A stretch of 64,000 nucleotides of DNA from contig NZ_JAVKCH010000057.1 of the NCBI RefSeq assembly GCF_040222815.1, positions 310,001 through 374,000 of the forward strand, in the 5' to 3' direction. Source of the DNA: Imperialibacter sp040222815. Lineage in GTDB: Bacteria; Bacteroidota; Bacteroidia; Cytophagales; Cyclobacteriaceae. This document shows, piece by piece, positions 36,158 through 43,709 of the stretch (its first letter is position 1; every line of letters starts with the position of its first letter). Under the pieces are notes generated by a model. That model did no database searches, had not been told where the DNA came from, and saw only the letters and a program-made list of their open reading frames with translations. Position numbers and translations under genes: made by a program.

Positions 36158-37237
36158 ATGAAGAGGATTTTAGTGGTCAGAGGGGGATATAGCCACATGG
36201 GTAGACATAGTGGTTATGATTTACTAGCTGATGAGCTTCACAGCAGGAAGGAAACTCTTGCAGTAAGCTTCATTTGGAAGTCAAAGCCGACAAGACTTAA
36301 CAAGTTAATACTGAAGGCAGCTTCTAAATTTTGGAAGCAGTTTGGTTTTCGTACCCCATTTTATACTGGGGGGGGGCTGGTTACGGAACTTAGAGTGATT
36401 GGGTATGCCATCTTTCGCAAAATGGATATAATACACTTCCTTTATGTAGAAGACAGTTTTTGTCTATTAGGTAGTCCAAAGGTGCAGAGGCTGTTGAGGG
36501 GGAAACCGTCAATAATTGGTACCATACATCAACCGACATCGTGGTGGAAGGTCACAGGTAACCTAAATTTGGTTTTATCGATAAACAAAATAATCGTCTT
36601 AAGTGAGTATGAAAAAAAGACAATCGGCGAGGCGGTAAAGGCGCCTACTTTTTTTGTTCCTCATGGAGTAAGTATCGAGTATTTTCAGCCATCACCAAGA
36701 ACAGATGCTAAAAAGAGCAGCTTTAGTTGCTTGTTTGTCGGAAATTGGCTGCGCAATATTGAATTGCTGTCAGGTGTTGTAGAATTATTGCTCGCACAGG
36801 ATCCGGATATTATCGTGCATCTCGTTTATCCTCTCGCCCGTCAAACGAACGACTTTAGGCTTTATGCGTTGGCAAGGCATCGGCAAGTTAAGTTTCACAT
36901 CCATATTTCTGATGATGAACTTAAAGATCTCTATCAAGAATGCGATACTTTATTGTTACCAATGATTGATTGTACAGCTAATAATGCTATCCTAGAATCA
37001 ATAGCAAGTGGTTTGCCTGTCATAACCTCAAAGTTGCCTTCACTGGAATCTTATCTAGATTTGACTTTCTCATTCATGTTGCCCGATGATCCGGTGCTAT
37101 ACGTTGAAGCAATAATTAAACTAAAATACGACGATAGCACTGAGAGAAGGTTTAAGGCACGGGAGCATGCACTTAAGTTTTTTACCTGGCAAACGGTAGG
37201 TGATCAGATTGAATCCATCTACCAACATTTGAAGTAA
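36158..37237 (+). CDS. Glycosyltransferase family 4-like protein with a G9 tract
   Basis: 359 residues from the ATG at 36158 (a TTG at 36149 is in frame). N-terminal VVRGGYSHMGRHSGYD, a donor half with FVGNWLRNIE near 191 and LLPMIDCTANNAILESIASG near 268-287, where ANNAILESIA replaces the usual EGFGLPIIEAMA, so it is a divergent member. A run of nine G residues at 36368-36376 encodes Gly-Gly-Gly; a change of one base would break the frame, so this may be a slippage switch. The donor is unknown. Confidence 0.75.
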   Translation: MKRILVVRGGYSHMGRHSGYDLLADELHSRKETLAVSFIWKSKPTRLNKLILKAASKFWKQFGFRTPFYTGGGLVTELRVIGYAIFRKMDIIHFLYVEDSFCLLGSPKVQRLLRGKPSIIGTIHQPTSWWKVTGNLNLVLSINKIIVLSEYEKKTIGEAVKAPTFFVPHGVSIEYFQPSPRTDAKKSSFSCLFVGNWLRNIELLSGVVELLLAQDPDIIVHLVYPLARQTNDFRLYALARHRQVKFHIHISDDELKDLYQECDTLLLPMIDCTANNAILESIASGLPVITSKLPSLESYLDLTFSFMLPDDPVLYVEAIIKLKYDDSTERRFKAREHALKFFTWQTVGDQIESIYQHLK

Positions 37238-37245
37238 GGAGGTCT

Positions 37246-38154
37246 ATGATTTCATTTATAATGCCTGCTAAAAACGCAGGGGCATATATCCAGGAGGCGA
37301 TCAATTCACTGCAAAAGGAGACCCAAGTCAGTTGGGAACTTATTGTTGTTGACGACCATTCCATTGACGGTACTTTGGAAATAGTTCAGAAGCTTTGCGA
37401 GCTGGATTCAAGGATTAAGATATTCAAAAATGCTGGTGCCGGCAAAGTGCAGGGCCTCAACTATGGCTTCAGCCTTTCTACTGGCGACGTCATTAAGTGC
37501 ATCGATGCTGACGATGTTTTACTTCCTGAGTTCTTCAGTCATATAGACGAGCTAAACCGGTACGATGCGCACTGTCACGATAGTTTTGTTGTCGACGAGC
37601 AAATGAAGGAATTGGGCAGCTATTTCATCAATCGCCTAGTCATCACAGAAGATTACCACTCGGTGGTAAAATATCTTATTTCGATTCCAAGGTGGGGCTG
37701 GTCAATGAAAAGGCATATTGCAGAAAAGGTTTTCCCTATGCCAGATCACTTGCCCTTCGAAGATGTTTGGTTTTCTTTAATTATAAAAAGGTATGCTCGG
37801 GAAATTTACCACATAAAGGAGAAACTGTACCTCTACCGTCAGCACCCGAATCAGACATTCGGAGGTGTTCTTAACTACGACAAGGCCATAATCAATTTCA
37901 GAGCTAATAGAATGCTGGTTCTAATAGAGAGGCTAAAGCAAAATATTGATACTCTCGGGTTGGAAAACGGAGAGATCTTTCGTTATAGCCAGGAATATAA
38001 CAAGCTCCTGAAGTCAGATTTTAGCCTGCTGGGCATCATTAAAAGTAACTTGAAACATGTACACAAACTAAAATTGATCCTAATATGCTTCTTTCCCCAA
38101 ATTGCCTCCATAATTACCAGAGTTAAGTGGAAAATGGATAGTTTTGCCAATTGA
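37246..38154 (+). CDS. Glycosyltransferase family 2
   Basis: 302 residues: SFIMPAKNAGAYIQEAI at the N-terminus, VVDDHSIDG near 35-43, and KCIDADDVLLP near 83-93 with the DADD metal site; a HLPFEDVWFSL segment lies near 165. A sequence AAGGAGGT lies just 2 bases before the ATG, too close for an effective ribosome site. It follows the GT4 gene by 8 bases. Last GT of the region B run; the polymerase gene comes next. Confidence 0.87.
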   Translation: MISFIMPAKNAGAYIQEAINSLQKETQVSWELIVVDDHSIDGTLEIVQKLCELDSRIKIFKNAGAGKVQGLNYGFSLSTGDVIKCIDADDVLLPEFFSHIDELNRYDAHCHDSFVVDEQMKELGSYFINRLVITEDYHSVVKYLISIPRWGWSMKRHIAEKVFPMPDHLPFEDVWFSLIIKRYAREIYHIKEKLYLYRQHPNQTFGGVLNYDKAIINFRANRMLVLIERLKQNIDTLGLENGEIFRYSQEYNKLLKSDFSLLGIIKSNLKHVHKLKLILICFFPQIASIITRVKWKMDSFAN

Positions 38155-38199
38155 TTTATAAAACGGGAACAGGCACAATCAAAAGGCGATGAGATAGCC

Positions 38200-39417
38200 A
38201 TGGTGTTGAAACTAAGACTAACCAGCAGGAGAACCATTACGGTCGATTTTTCATACATTCTACTGAGTGTGTCTGTTCTTGCTGTGCCTTTTAACCTAAA
38301 ACTTTTAGGTCCTTTTAGACTTTTGGATATTTCTCTGATGCTGTTGATCCTTATTTATATTAAAGACATTAGCATCACCTCCAAAACATTCACCATTTAT
38401 ATCGGCTTGGCAATTCTTGTATCTATATCCACAGTACTTTCGGTGTCTGAGTATGGTGTAACCAGATTTGACACAATATTTTTTGCATACAAGTTTCTGA
38501 TGCCGCTACTAATATTTAAGGCACTTGAAAAAAGAGGTTTTGCCGAAAATGAGATAAGCTCAACTATAAATTATCAAATTCTCATATTTCTAATCCTTGT
38601 GCTTTGGGTTTATGCTTACTTGTACTTTCGCCTTACGGGCGTGATTAGAGGGAGCTTCCGACCAAGCTTGCCGTTCAATGAAGACAACTACACCAGTGAC
38701 TCTCCATTCTATTCCACGGTGCTGGCGATGTATTTCATTTTGATTTTTTTTATTTACAAAGCGATAAAAAACAGGCTTTTCAGGGGTATTTTGTTTGTAT
38801 TGGCTATTGCCTCTCTACTGCTAACCGGTGGAAGGTCGGGTTTGGTTTTTCTGGCTGTCTACTTTGGGTTGTATAGTCTTTTCACTTTTAAGCCTTATAT
38901 CTCACGGAAGAGGCTGCCTATCTACTTTGTTTTGCTTATTGGTCTCATTGTTGCTGGGGTGGTTGCCTCTGATCAAATCATTAACAACCGACTGATAGAA
39001 AGGTCTCTTAGTTTTGATTTGGGAGAAGATCAAAGTGCCCAAGGTCGAGTGGCAAAATTAATTATGTCGTTTGAGAATAACTATCAGTTCGGCTTGTTGT
39101 TTGGCAGAGGGTTTCTTTCTCACGATGCGCTTTGGTACGATGGGGCTATTTCAACTATTAATGCTTACTTTGGCATCTTGGGAGTATTTATTGTCTCGAT
39201 ACTTCTCTACAACATTTACATAACGCAAATAATCCCGTTAAAAAAAGACTATCAGAAAGCCTACTATGTACTTTTTTCTTTGACTACGGCTTACATAGTA
39301 ACTAATCTAATTTCTGATTATTATTTGCTAACAAGGAGTATATTTCCTTTCCTCATCAACTTTTTCCTAATTAAATATATACTTGTGAATGCCAGGAAGC
39401 CCGAAACTTTAGGCTAG
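38200..39417 (+). CDS. wzy: O-antigen polymerase-like membrane protein (Wzy)
   Basis: 405 residues with about ten hydrophobic helices and a large loop near 255-320 containing ERSLSFDLGEDQSAQGR and FGRGFLSHD. Charged Arg residues in this periplasmic loop, followed by paired helices with AYFGILGVF, are the layout of Wzy/WaaL-type polymerases. In region B, which has an ABC exporter, a polymerase is not required by the textbook ABC model, so it may serve the neighbouring Wzx pathway or act as a ligase. Low sequence conservation makes the exact role uncertain. Confidence 0.75.
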   Translation: MVLKLRLTSRRTITVDFSYILLSVSVLAVPFNLKLLGPFRLLDISLMLLILIYIKDISITSKTFTIYIGLAILVSISTVLSVSEYGVTRFDTIFFAYKFLMPLLIFKALEKRGFAENEISSTINYQILIFLILVLWVYAYLYFRLTGVIRGSFRPSLPFNEDNYTSDSPFYSTVLAMYFILIFFIYKAIKNRLFRGILFVLAIASLLLTGGRSGLVFLAVYFGLYSLFTFKPYISRKRLPIYFVLLIGLIVAGVVASDQIINNRLIERSLSFDLGEDQSAQGRVAKLIMSFENNYQFGLLFGRGFLSHDALWYDGAISTINAYFGILGVFIVSILLYNIYITQIIPLKKDYQKAYYVLFSLTTAYIVTNLISDYYLLTRSIFPFLINFFLIKYILVNARKPETLG

Positions 39418-39452
39418 CGAAAAGGTTAACATGAAATTTAGGTCTACACCGA

Positions 39453-40838
39453 ATGCTTTTTAATTCAGTCGAGTTTTTAATATTTCTGCCGACCGTATTT
39501 CTTATATATTGGCTAGTGCTCCGGCAAAACTTGAGGCTCCAGAACGGCTTTCTGTTGTTGGCCTCTCTTGTATTTTATGGCTGGTGGGATTGGCGGTTCC
39601 TCAGCCTGATTTTTGCCTCATCAGTTGTCGACTACTTTTGCGGTTTGGGCATTGATCGGGCTCGGGTTCAAAACAATAAAAGACTGATACTATTTACAAG
39701 TATATTTTTCAACCTCGGGGTTCTCGGATTCTTTAAATATTATAATTTTTTTATTGACTCATGGATACAGGCATGGGCCAATTTTGGTGTGGTAATGACC
39801 GCGTCAACTTTGAATATTGTACTTCCAGTTGGGATTTCATTTTACACATTTCAAACAATGTCATATACAATTGACATTTATAGAAATCAACTACAGCCAA
39901 CAAGAAGCTTTTTGTCGTTCTTTACATTTGTTGCTTATTTTCCTCAGCTGGTGGCCGGCCCAATCGAAAGGGCCGCTGTACTCCTCCCGCAGATAACAAA
40001 AAGAAGGTCATTTTCCTACACTTCAGCTATTCAAGGCATACACTTGATTGTGTGGGGGCTTTTTAAAAAGGTGGCGGTAGGAGACAATTTAGGAGTCATA
40101 GTTGACGGCTTTTATGGCAATGTAGGGTTGTACTCTCAGAGCCATCTCTACACTATTTTTTCGATTATTTTCTACAGTTTCCAAATATATTGCGACTTTT
40201 CGGGTTACTCCGATATTGCGATAGGAACCTCCAAACTATTTGGTATTGACCTTAATACAAATTTTAACAGACCGTATTTTAGTCAATCCTTCTCAGAGTT
40301 TTGGAGACGGTGGCACATTAGCCTTTCGTCCTGGTTGCGAGATTATTTGTACATTCCTCTAGGTGGTAATCGAAAGGGGCAGGCTAGAACCTATGGTAAT
40401 CTCTTTATCACCATGGCCCTTGGTGGTTTATGGCACGGCGCAAGTTTCAATTTTATAATTTGGGGCGCTTTGCATGGTGCCTTTCTCGCAATAGAGAGAA
40501 TGTTTAAGCCCTTAAAAATACCTTTTCCAGCTATCTTAAATAGATTGTTTGTGTTCGCTGTTGTTTCTTTGGCGTGGATTCCATTTCGTTCTTTGAATCT
40601 TACAGACACAGTCAACATCTTTGCAAGCTTTTTCAAAAATGGCAGTGGGGCTTCTTTACCATTGTCTTACTTTGACTTGGCAGAGGGGGTATTATTAACT
40701 TGCATAGTTGTGGCAGTTGATTTGTGTGAAGAGCGGGGCTTAGTTTTTAAGAACTGGTTTACTGTAGTGCTCCTTGCTGTCCTTTTAATATTTCTGGGAA
40801 ACTGGAGGGCACTGAGTTTCATTTATTTTCAATTTTAA
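39453..40838 (+). CDS. MBOAT family O-acyltransferase (AlgI-like)
   Basis: 461 residues, about 11-12 membrane helices. The EFWRRWHISLSSWLRDYLYIPLGG segment, quoted here as WRRWHISLSSWLRDYLYIPL, is the MBOAT/AlgI hallmark, and the invariant His pair occurs in GGLWHGAS and GALHGAF near 325-345. AlgI-type proteins move acetyl groups across the membrane for O-acetylation of polysaccharide by a periplasmic partner. The next gene starts 2 bases after its stop and encodes such a partner. Start at 39453, 35 bases after the polymerase gene. Confidence 0.93.
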   Translation: MLFNSVEFLIFLPTVFLIYWLVLRQNLRLQNGFLLLASLVFYGWWDWRFLSLIFASSVVDYFCGLGIDRARVQNNKRLILFTSIFFNLGVLGFFKYYNFFIDSWIQAWANFGVVMTASTLNIVLPVGISFYTFQTMSYTIDIYRNQLQPTRSFLSFFTFVAYFPQLVAGPIERAAVLLPQITKRRSFSYTSAIQGIHLIVWGLFKKVAVGDNLGVIVDGFYGNVGLYSQSHLYTIFSIIFYSFQIYCDFSGYSDIAIGTSKLFGIDLNTNFNRPYFSQSFSEFWRRWHISLSSWLRDYLYIPLGGNRKGQARTYGNLFITMALGGLWHGASFNFIIWGALHGAFLAIERMFKPLKIPFPAILNRLFVFAVVSLAWIPFRSLNLTDTVNIFASFFKNGSGASLPLSYFDLAEGVLLTCIVVAVDLCEERGLVFKNWFTVVLLAVLLIFLGNWRALSFIYFQF

Positions 40839-40840
40839 GA

Positions 40841-41752
40841 ATGAAGAAGTTTCTTGTAGCAGTAATACTTCTTGTGACGACTATTTTTGTTGTAGATAAG
40901 ATCGCTTATCATACGTTAAATTTTCTTACGTCAAAAAGTAATATTCGTTTTTCAAGAGCAATAAGGAACGTAAGAAATGACATCGTAGTATTGGGCGATT
41001 CGAGAGGAGTAAATAGTATCAACGAAGCTTTTTGGAATGACAACTACTCGACCAGCCTAATAAATATGTCATTCAATGGTATGCAGCCGACAGTGCTTAA
41101 CTCCTTTGTCAACGATTTGGCTGACGCCGAAAACACGAAAGATGCTATATTTTTTGTTGAGCTGACAACTTTTCTTCCATGGCAAATCGTTTCCGACAGC
41201 ACGTCTTCGAAATGTTTGAATAAGCTATCATTTTCGAAGCAGCGTGAAGTCGATGATTTCTATCTGCCATTTCGAAATCTGTACCCTTCCGTTGACACTG
41301 TTTATAGCAATAGGAACTATGGTTTTAACGATTATTTGAAGCTTCTAAATTTTAACACTCAATCTACATATCGGATACTCCTTTACTTGCTCAAGAATGA
41401 CAAGGAGTACATTAACTCGAGAACTATTGATTTGTCTATCATAAATTACTATAAGCAGGTTTGTTGTGTTCAGGTAAGTATTGAAGATAAGGCTTTCGAG
41501 GAATTGTTGTCTATTGCCAAAAATAAGGCTCTGGATCTGAGGTTCTTTATTGCACCTTTTCATCAGTCGTTTCGGCGAAAGCTCACTAACTATGATTCAG
41601 CAATTAAGTACATGTCAGATAAATACAAAATTCACCCAATCGATCTCAACGAGGTTCACCTTTTAGAAGTGGATTTCGCAGATGGGTACCATACAAATGT
41701 CACGGGAAGCAAAAAGCTAACCGAGTTTATGCACAGCTCTCTGGACAAATAA
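40841..41752 (+). CDS. SGNH-type O-acetyltransferase partner of the MBOAT protein
   Basis: 303 residues with an N-terminal hydrophobic anchor (about 5-20), then VVLGDSRG near 48-55 (block I with the nucleophile Ser in GDS) and ADGYHTNVTG near 283-292 (Asp and His of block V). This is the arrangement of AlgX/DltD/PatB-type SGNH enzymes that finish polysaccharide O-acetylation in the periplasm. The 2-base gap to the MBOAT gene supports an acetylation pair. I see no obvious GxN block III and no carbohydrate-binding extra domain, so assignment rests on blocks I and V and on the neighbour. Confidence 0.75.
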   Translation: MKKFLVAVILLVTTIFVVDKIAYHTLNFLTSKSNIRFSRAIRNVRNDIVVLGDSRGVNSINEAFWNDNYSTSLINMSFNGMQPTVLNSFVNDLADAENTKDAIFFVELTTFLPWQIVSDSTSSKCLNKLSFSKQREVDDFYLPFRNLYPSVDTVYSNRNYGFNDYLKLLNFNTQSTYRILLYLLKNDKEYINSRTIDLSIINYYKQVCCVQVSIEDKAFEELLSIAKNKALDLRFFIAPFHQSFRRKLTNYDSAIKYMSDKYKIHPIDLNEVHLLEVDFADGYHTNVTGSKKLTEFMHSSLDK

Positions 41753-41830
41753 TCCTACTTGGGTTCAATGTACAATTGTTGGAAAAGTCTGTGGACGATT
41801 TATTTAAGAATTTTTGTCACCTTAGTGTCT

Positions 41831-41838
41831 TACATTTG
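41831..41838 (+). promoter_or_regulatory. Possible Bacteroidota -7 promoter element for region C
   Basis: TACATTTG fits the TAnnTTTG consensus; a TTTTTG lies upstream with only 14 bases between (17-23 preferred), so the -33 part is weak. It sits in the 122-base gap ahead of the GT2 gene at 41875 and would start a transcript about 30 bases before its ATG. It would separate the sulfated-polysaccharide operon from region B. Confidence 0.4.
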
Positions 41839-41874
41839 AAAGCCCATGTTTAGGCCTACAGAGAAAATAAAAGA

Positions 41875-42618
41875 ATGAAGGTTAGTATTATCACTGTCGT
41901 TTACAACAATGAAAGCTTTATTGAGGATTGTATAAACTCAGTGTTAGGACAAAGCTATTCAAATGTTGAATATATAATAATCGACGGCTGTTCTACGGAC
42001 GGAACTTTAGAAAAGATACTTAGGCATTCAGATAGAATTGCAAAAATCATCAGCGAACCCGATGATGGGATTTACGACGCAATGAATAAGGGCATCGCAC
42101 TTGCGACAGGTGAAATAGTAGGCATTTTGAATGCAGATGATTTTTATGTTGATGTTGATGTGCTTAATAAAATAGCCGGAATATTCGAAGATAAATCAAT
42201 TGACGCTTCATACTCAGATGTAGAGTATGTTAAAAGACACAAAGTTAACGATGTTGTAAGGCGGTGGCATAGTGGCCACTTTGAAAGGAAGAGGTTTTAT
42301 TTTGGATGGTCGCCACCTCACCCAACATTCTTTGTTAGAAAAAGCGTTTATGAAAAATACGGCCTCTATGATCCATCACTTAAGATTTCAGCAGATTACG
42401 AAATGATGTTAAGAGTGCTTTTCGTAAAAAAAATTACTTGCCACTATTTTCAGCAAGTAATTATTAAAATGAGGGATGGTGGCGTTAGTAACAAGTCTTT
42501 AAAAAATAGGGTTCAAGCAAATACAGAAGATAGAAAGGCATGGCAAATCAACAACGTAAGACCTAAGCCCTATACATTAAGTCTCAAGCCACTTAGGAAA
42601 GTTATTCAGTTTTTTTAG
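41875..42618 (+). CDS. Glycosyltransferase family 2 (WcaA-like)
   Basis: 247 residues: SIITVVYNNESFIEDCI, IIDGCSTDGT near 36-45, EPDDGIYDAMNKGIA near 62-76 and LNADDFY near 87-93. Short GT2 of the WcaA/WcaE class, most like the one at 30216. It is the first gene of region C and is followed without gap by the OPX lipoprotein gene region. The ATG at 41875 follows a potential promoter. Confidence 0.88.
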   Translation: MKVSIITVVYNNESFIEDCINSVLGQSYSNVEYIIIDGCSTDGTLEKILRHSDRIAKIISEPDDGIYDAMNKGIALATGEIVGILNADDFYVDVDVLNKIAGIFEDKSIDASYSDVEYVKRHKVNDVVRRWHSGHFERKRFYFGWSPPHPTFFVRKSVYEKYGLYDPSLKISADYEMMLRVLFVKKITCHYFQQVIIKMRDGGVSNKSLKNRVQANTEDRKAWQINNVRPKPYTLSLKPLRKVIQFF

Positions 42619-42663
42619 GTGTATTTAACAGTTAGTTTTCCAAAAGTTTATCAAAAATTTATA

Positions 42664-43470
42664 ATGAAGAGGGCCGTAAAAAGAAGGAACATTATTATTG
42701 CACTAACGTTGTCATTTTTTTTGGAGGGGTGTTTATCTCATCGAAATGTCCTTTACCTACAGAAACTAGATAGTTCAAACACCACCTCTGCTGATCAACA
42801 CTCTACTCATGATTTCAATATCTACACCTTGCAAAAAGGTGATGTTGTTAGTATTGAAGTGCGTTCAATTGACCCAAAAGTCACTGAAATATTTAAGAAC
42901 GTTGGTGGCTCAAACAATACTACCCAAATTGACTTTGCCGCTAATGCAAATTTCTTGACCGGCTATAAAGTTAGCCAAAATGGCAAAATTGAATTGCCAT
43001 TGATAGGCTTTATTGCGGCCGAGGGACTCACAATAGACTCACTTAAGAATTCAATAGAGCGTCAACTTAAAAGGTATATAAATGACCCTTTCATTGTGGT
43101 AAGAACTGGAGGTATCAGGTATACTGCAATTGGAGAAGTAGTGCAACCAGGTCGATACACCGTTTTACAGGATAGACTTACGATTTTTGAAGCACTAGCA
43201 AATGCTGGCGAGTTGACAGGTTTTGCCAATCGAAAAAAAATTGTTCTTATAAGACAAAGCTCGGATGGAAAAGATATTTATCATATTGATTTGACTGACA
43301 TTTCTTTAATAGATAGCCCTTTTTTTTATATAAAACAGGGCGACCTAATCTACGCTGAGCCACATAAGCTGAGCCAAGTCAGTCCGGCTGTTTTAATAGG
43401 CAGAGATGTGGCGCTAATTGTTGTTGCTGTGTCTGCAGTGATTTGGCTATTTACCAATGCAGGAAATTAG
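42664..43470 (+). CDS. Polysaccharide export outer-membrane lipoprotein (OPX/Wza family, short type)
   Basis: 268 residues from the ATG at 42664, which gives a basic N-terminus, hydrophobic core and lipobox LEGC (Cys23); a GTG at 42619 would bury the signal. The polysaccharide export domain has YTLQKGDVVSIEVRS near 57-71, followed by an SLBB-like segment (TAIGEVVQPGRYTVLQD) near 155-170. A C-terminal hydrophobic helix (about 240-262) ends the protein, as in Bacteroidota OPX proteins. It pairs with the Wzc-like protein encoded next. Much smaller than the OPX at 14052. Confidence 0.9.
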   Translation: MKRAVKRRNIIIALTLSFFLEGCLSHRNVLYLQKLDSSNTTSADQHSTHDFNIYTLQKGDVVSIEVRSIDPKVTEIFKNVGGSNNTTQIDFAANANFLTGYKVSQNGKIELPLIGFIAAEGLTIDSLKNSIERQLKRYINDPFIVVRTGGIRYTAIGEVVQPGRYTVLQDRLTIFEALANAGELTGFANRKKIVLIRQSSDGKDIYHIDLTDISLIDSPFFYIKQGDLIYAEPHKLSQVSPAVLIGRDVALIVVAVSAVIWLFTNAGN

Positions 43471-43709
43471 TTAACGGTAATAAAGCCAGAACAAAAATAG
43501 GTATAGAACTGATGGGACTCAAAATGGATTTCTGTTTCGCTGCCACAAAATACGGCTCTCGACTTAGCCGGACTAGCTCCGGGTGCAGTTCACAACATTT
43601 AGATATGTTTCCACGCCAGAAAGTCCGGCATACATGTTTTTTCAATTGAGTAGATATGGATGCAATGTCCAGTTGTAAGCCCAAAGACTAATTCGAAAAC
43701 TCACGCTCC

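Noticed and set aside
37236..37243. AAGGAGGT just before the GT2 gene at 37246
   Set aside because: Only 2 bases from the ATG and overlapping the previous stop; spacing is not suited to a ribosome site.
43443..43649. 68-codon plus-strand frame after the short OPX gene
   Set aside because: Starts inside the OPX 3' end, composition unlike a folded protein, no motif and no promoter or overlap logic; treated as chance.
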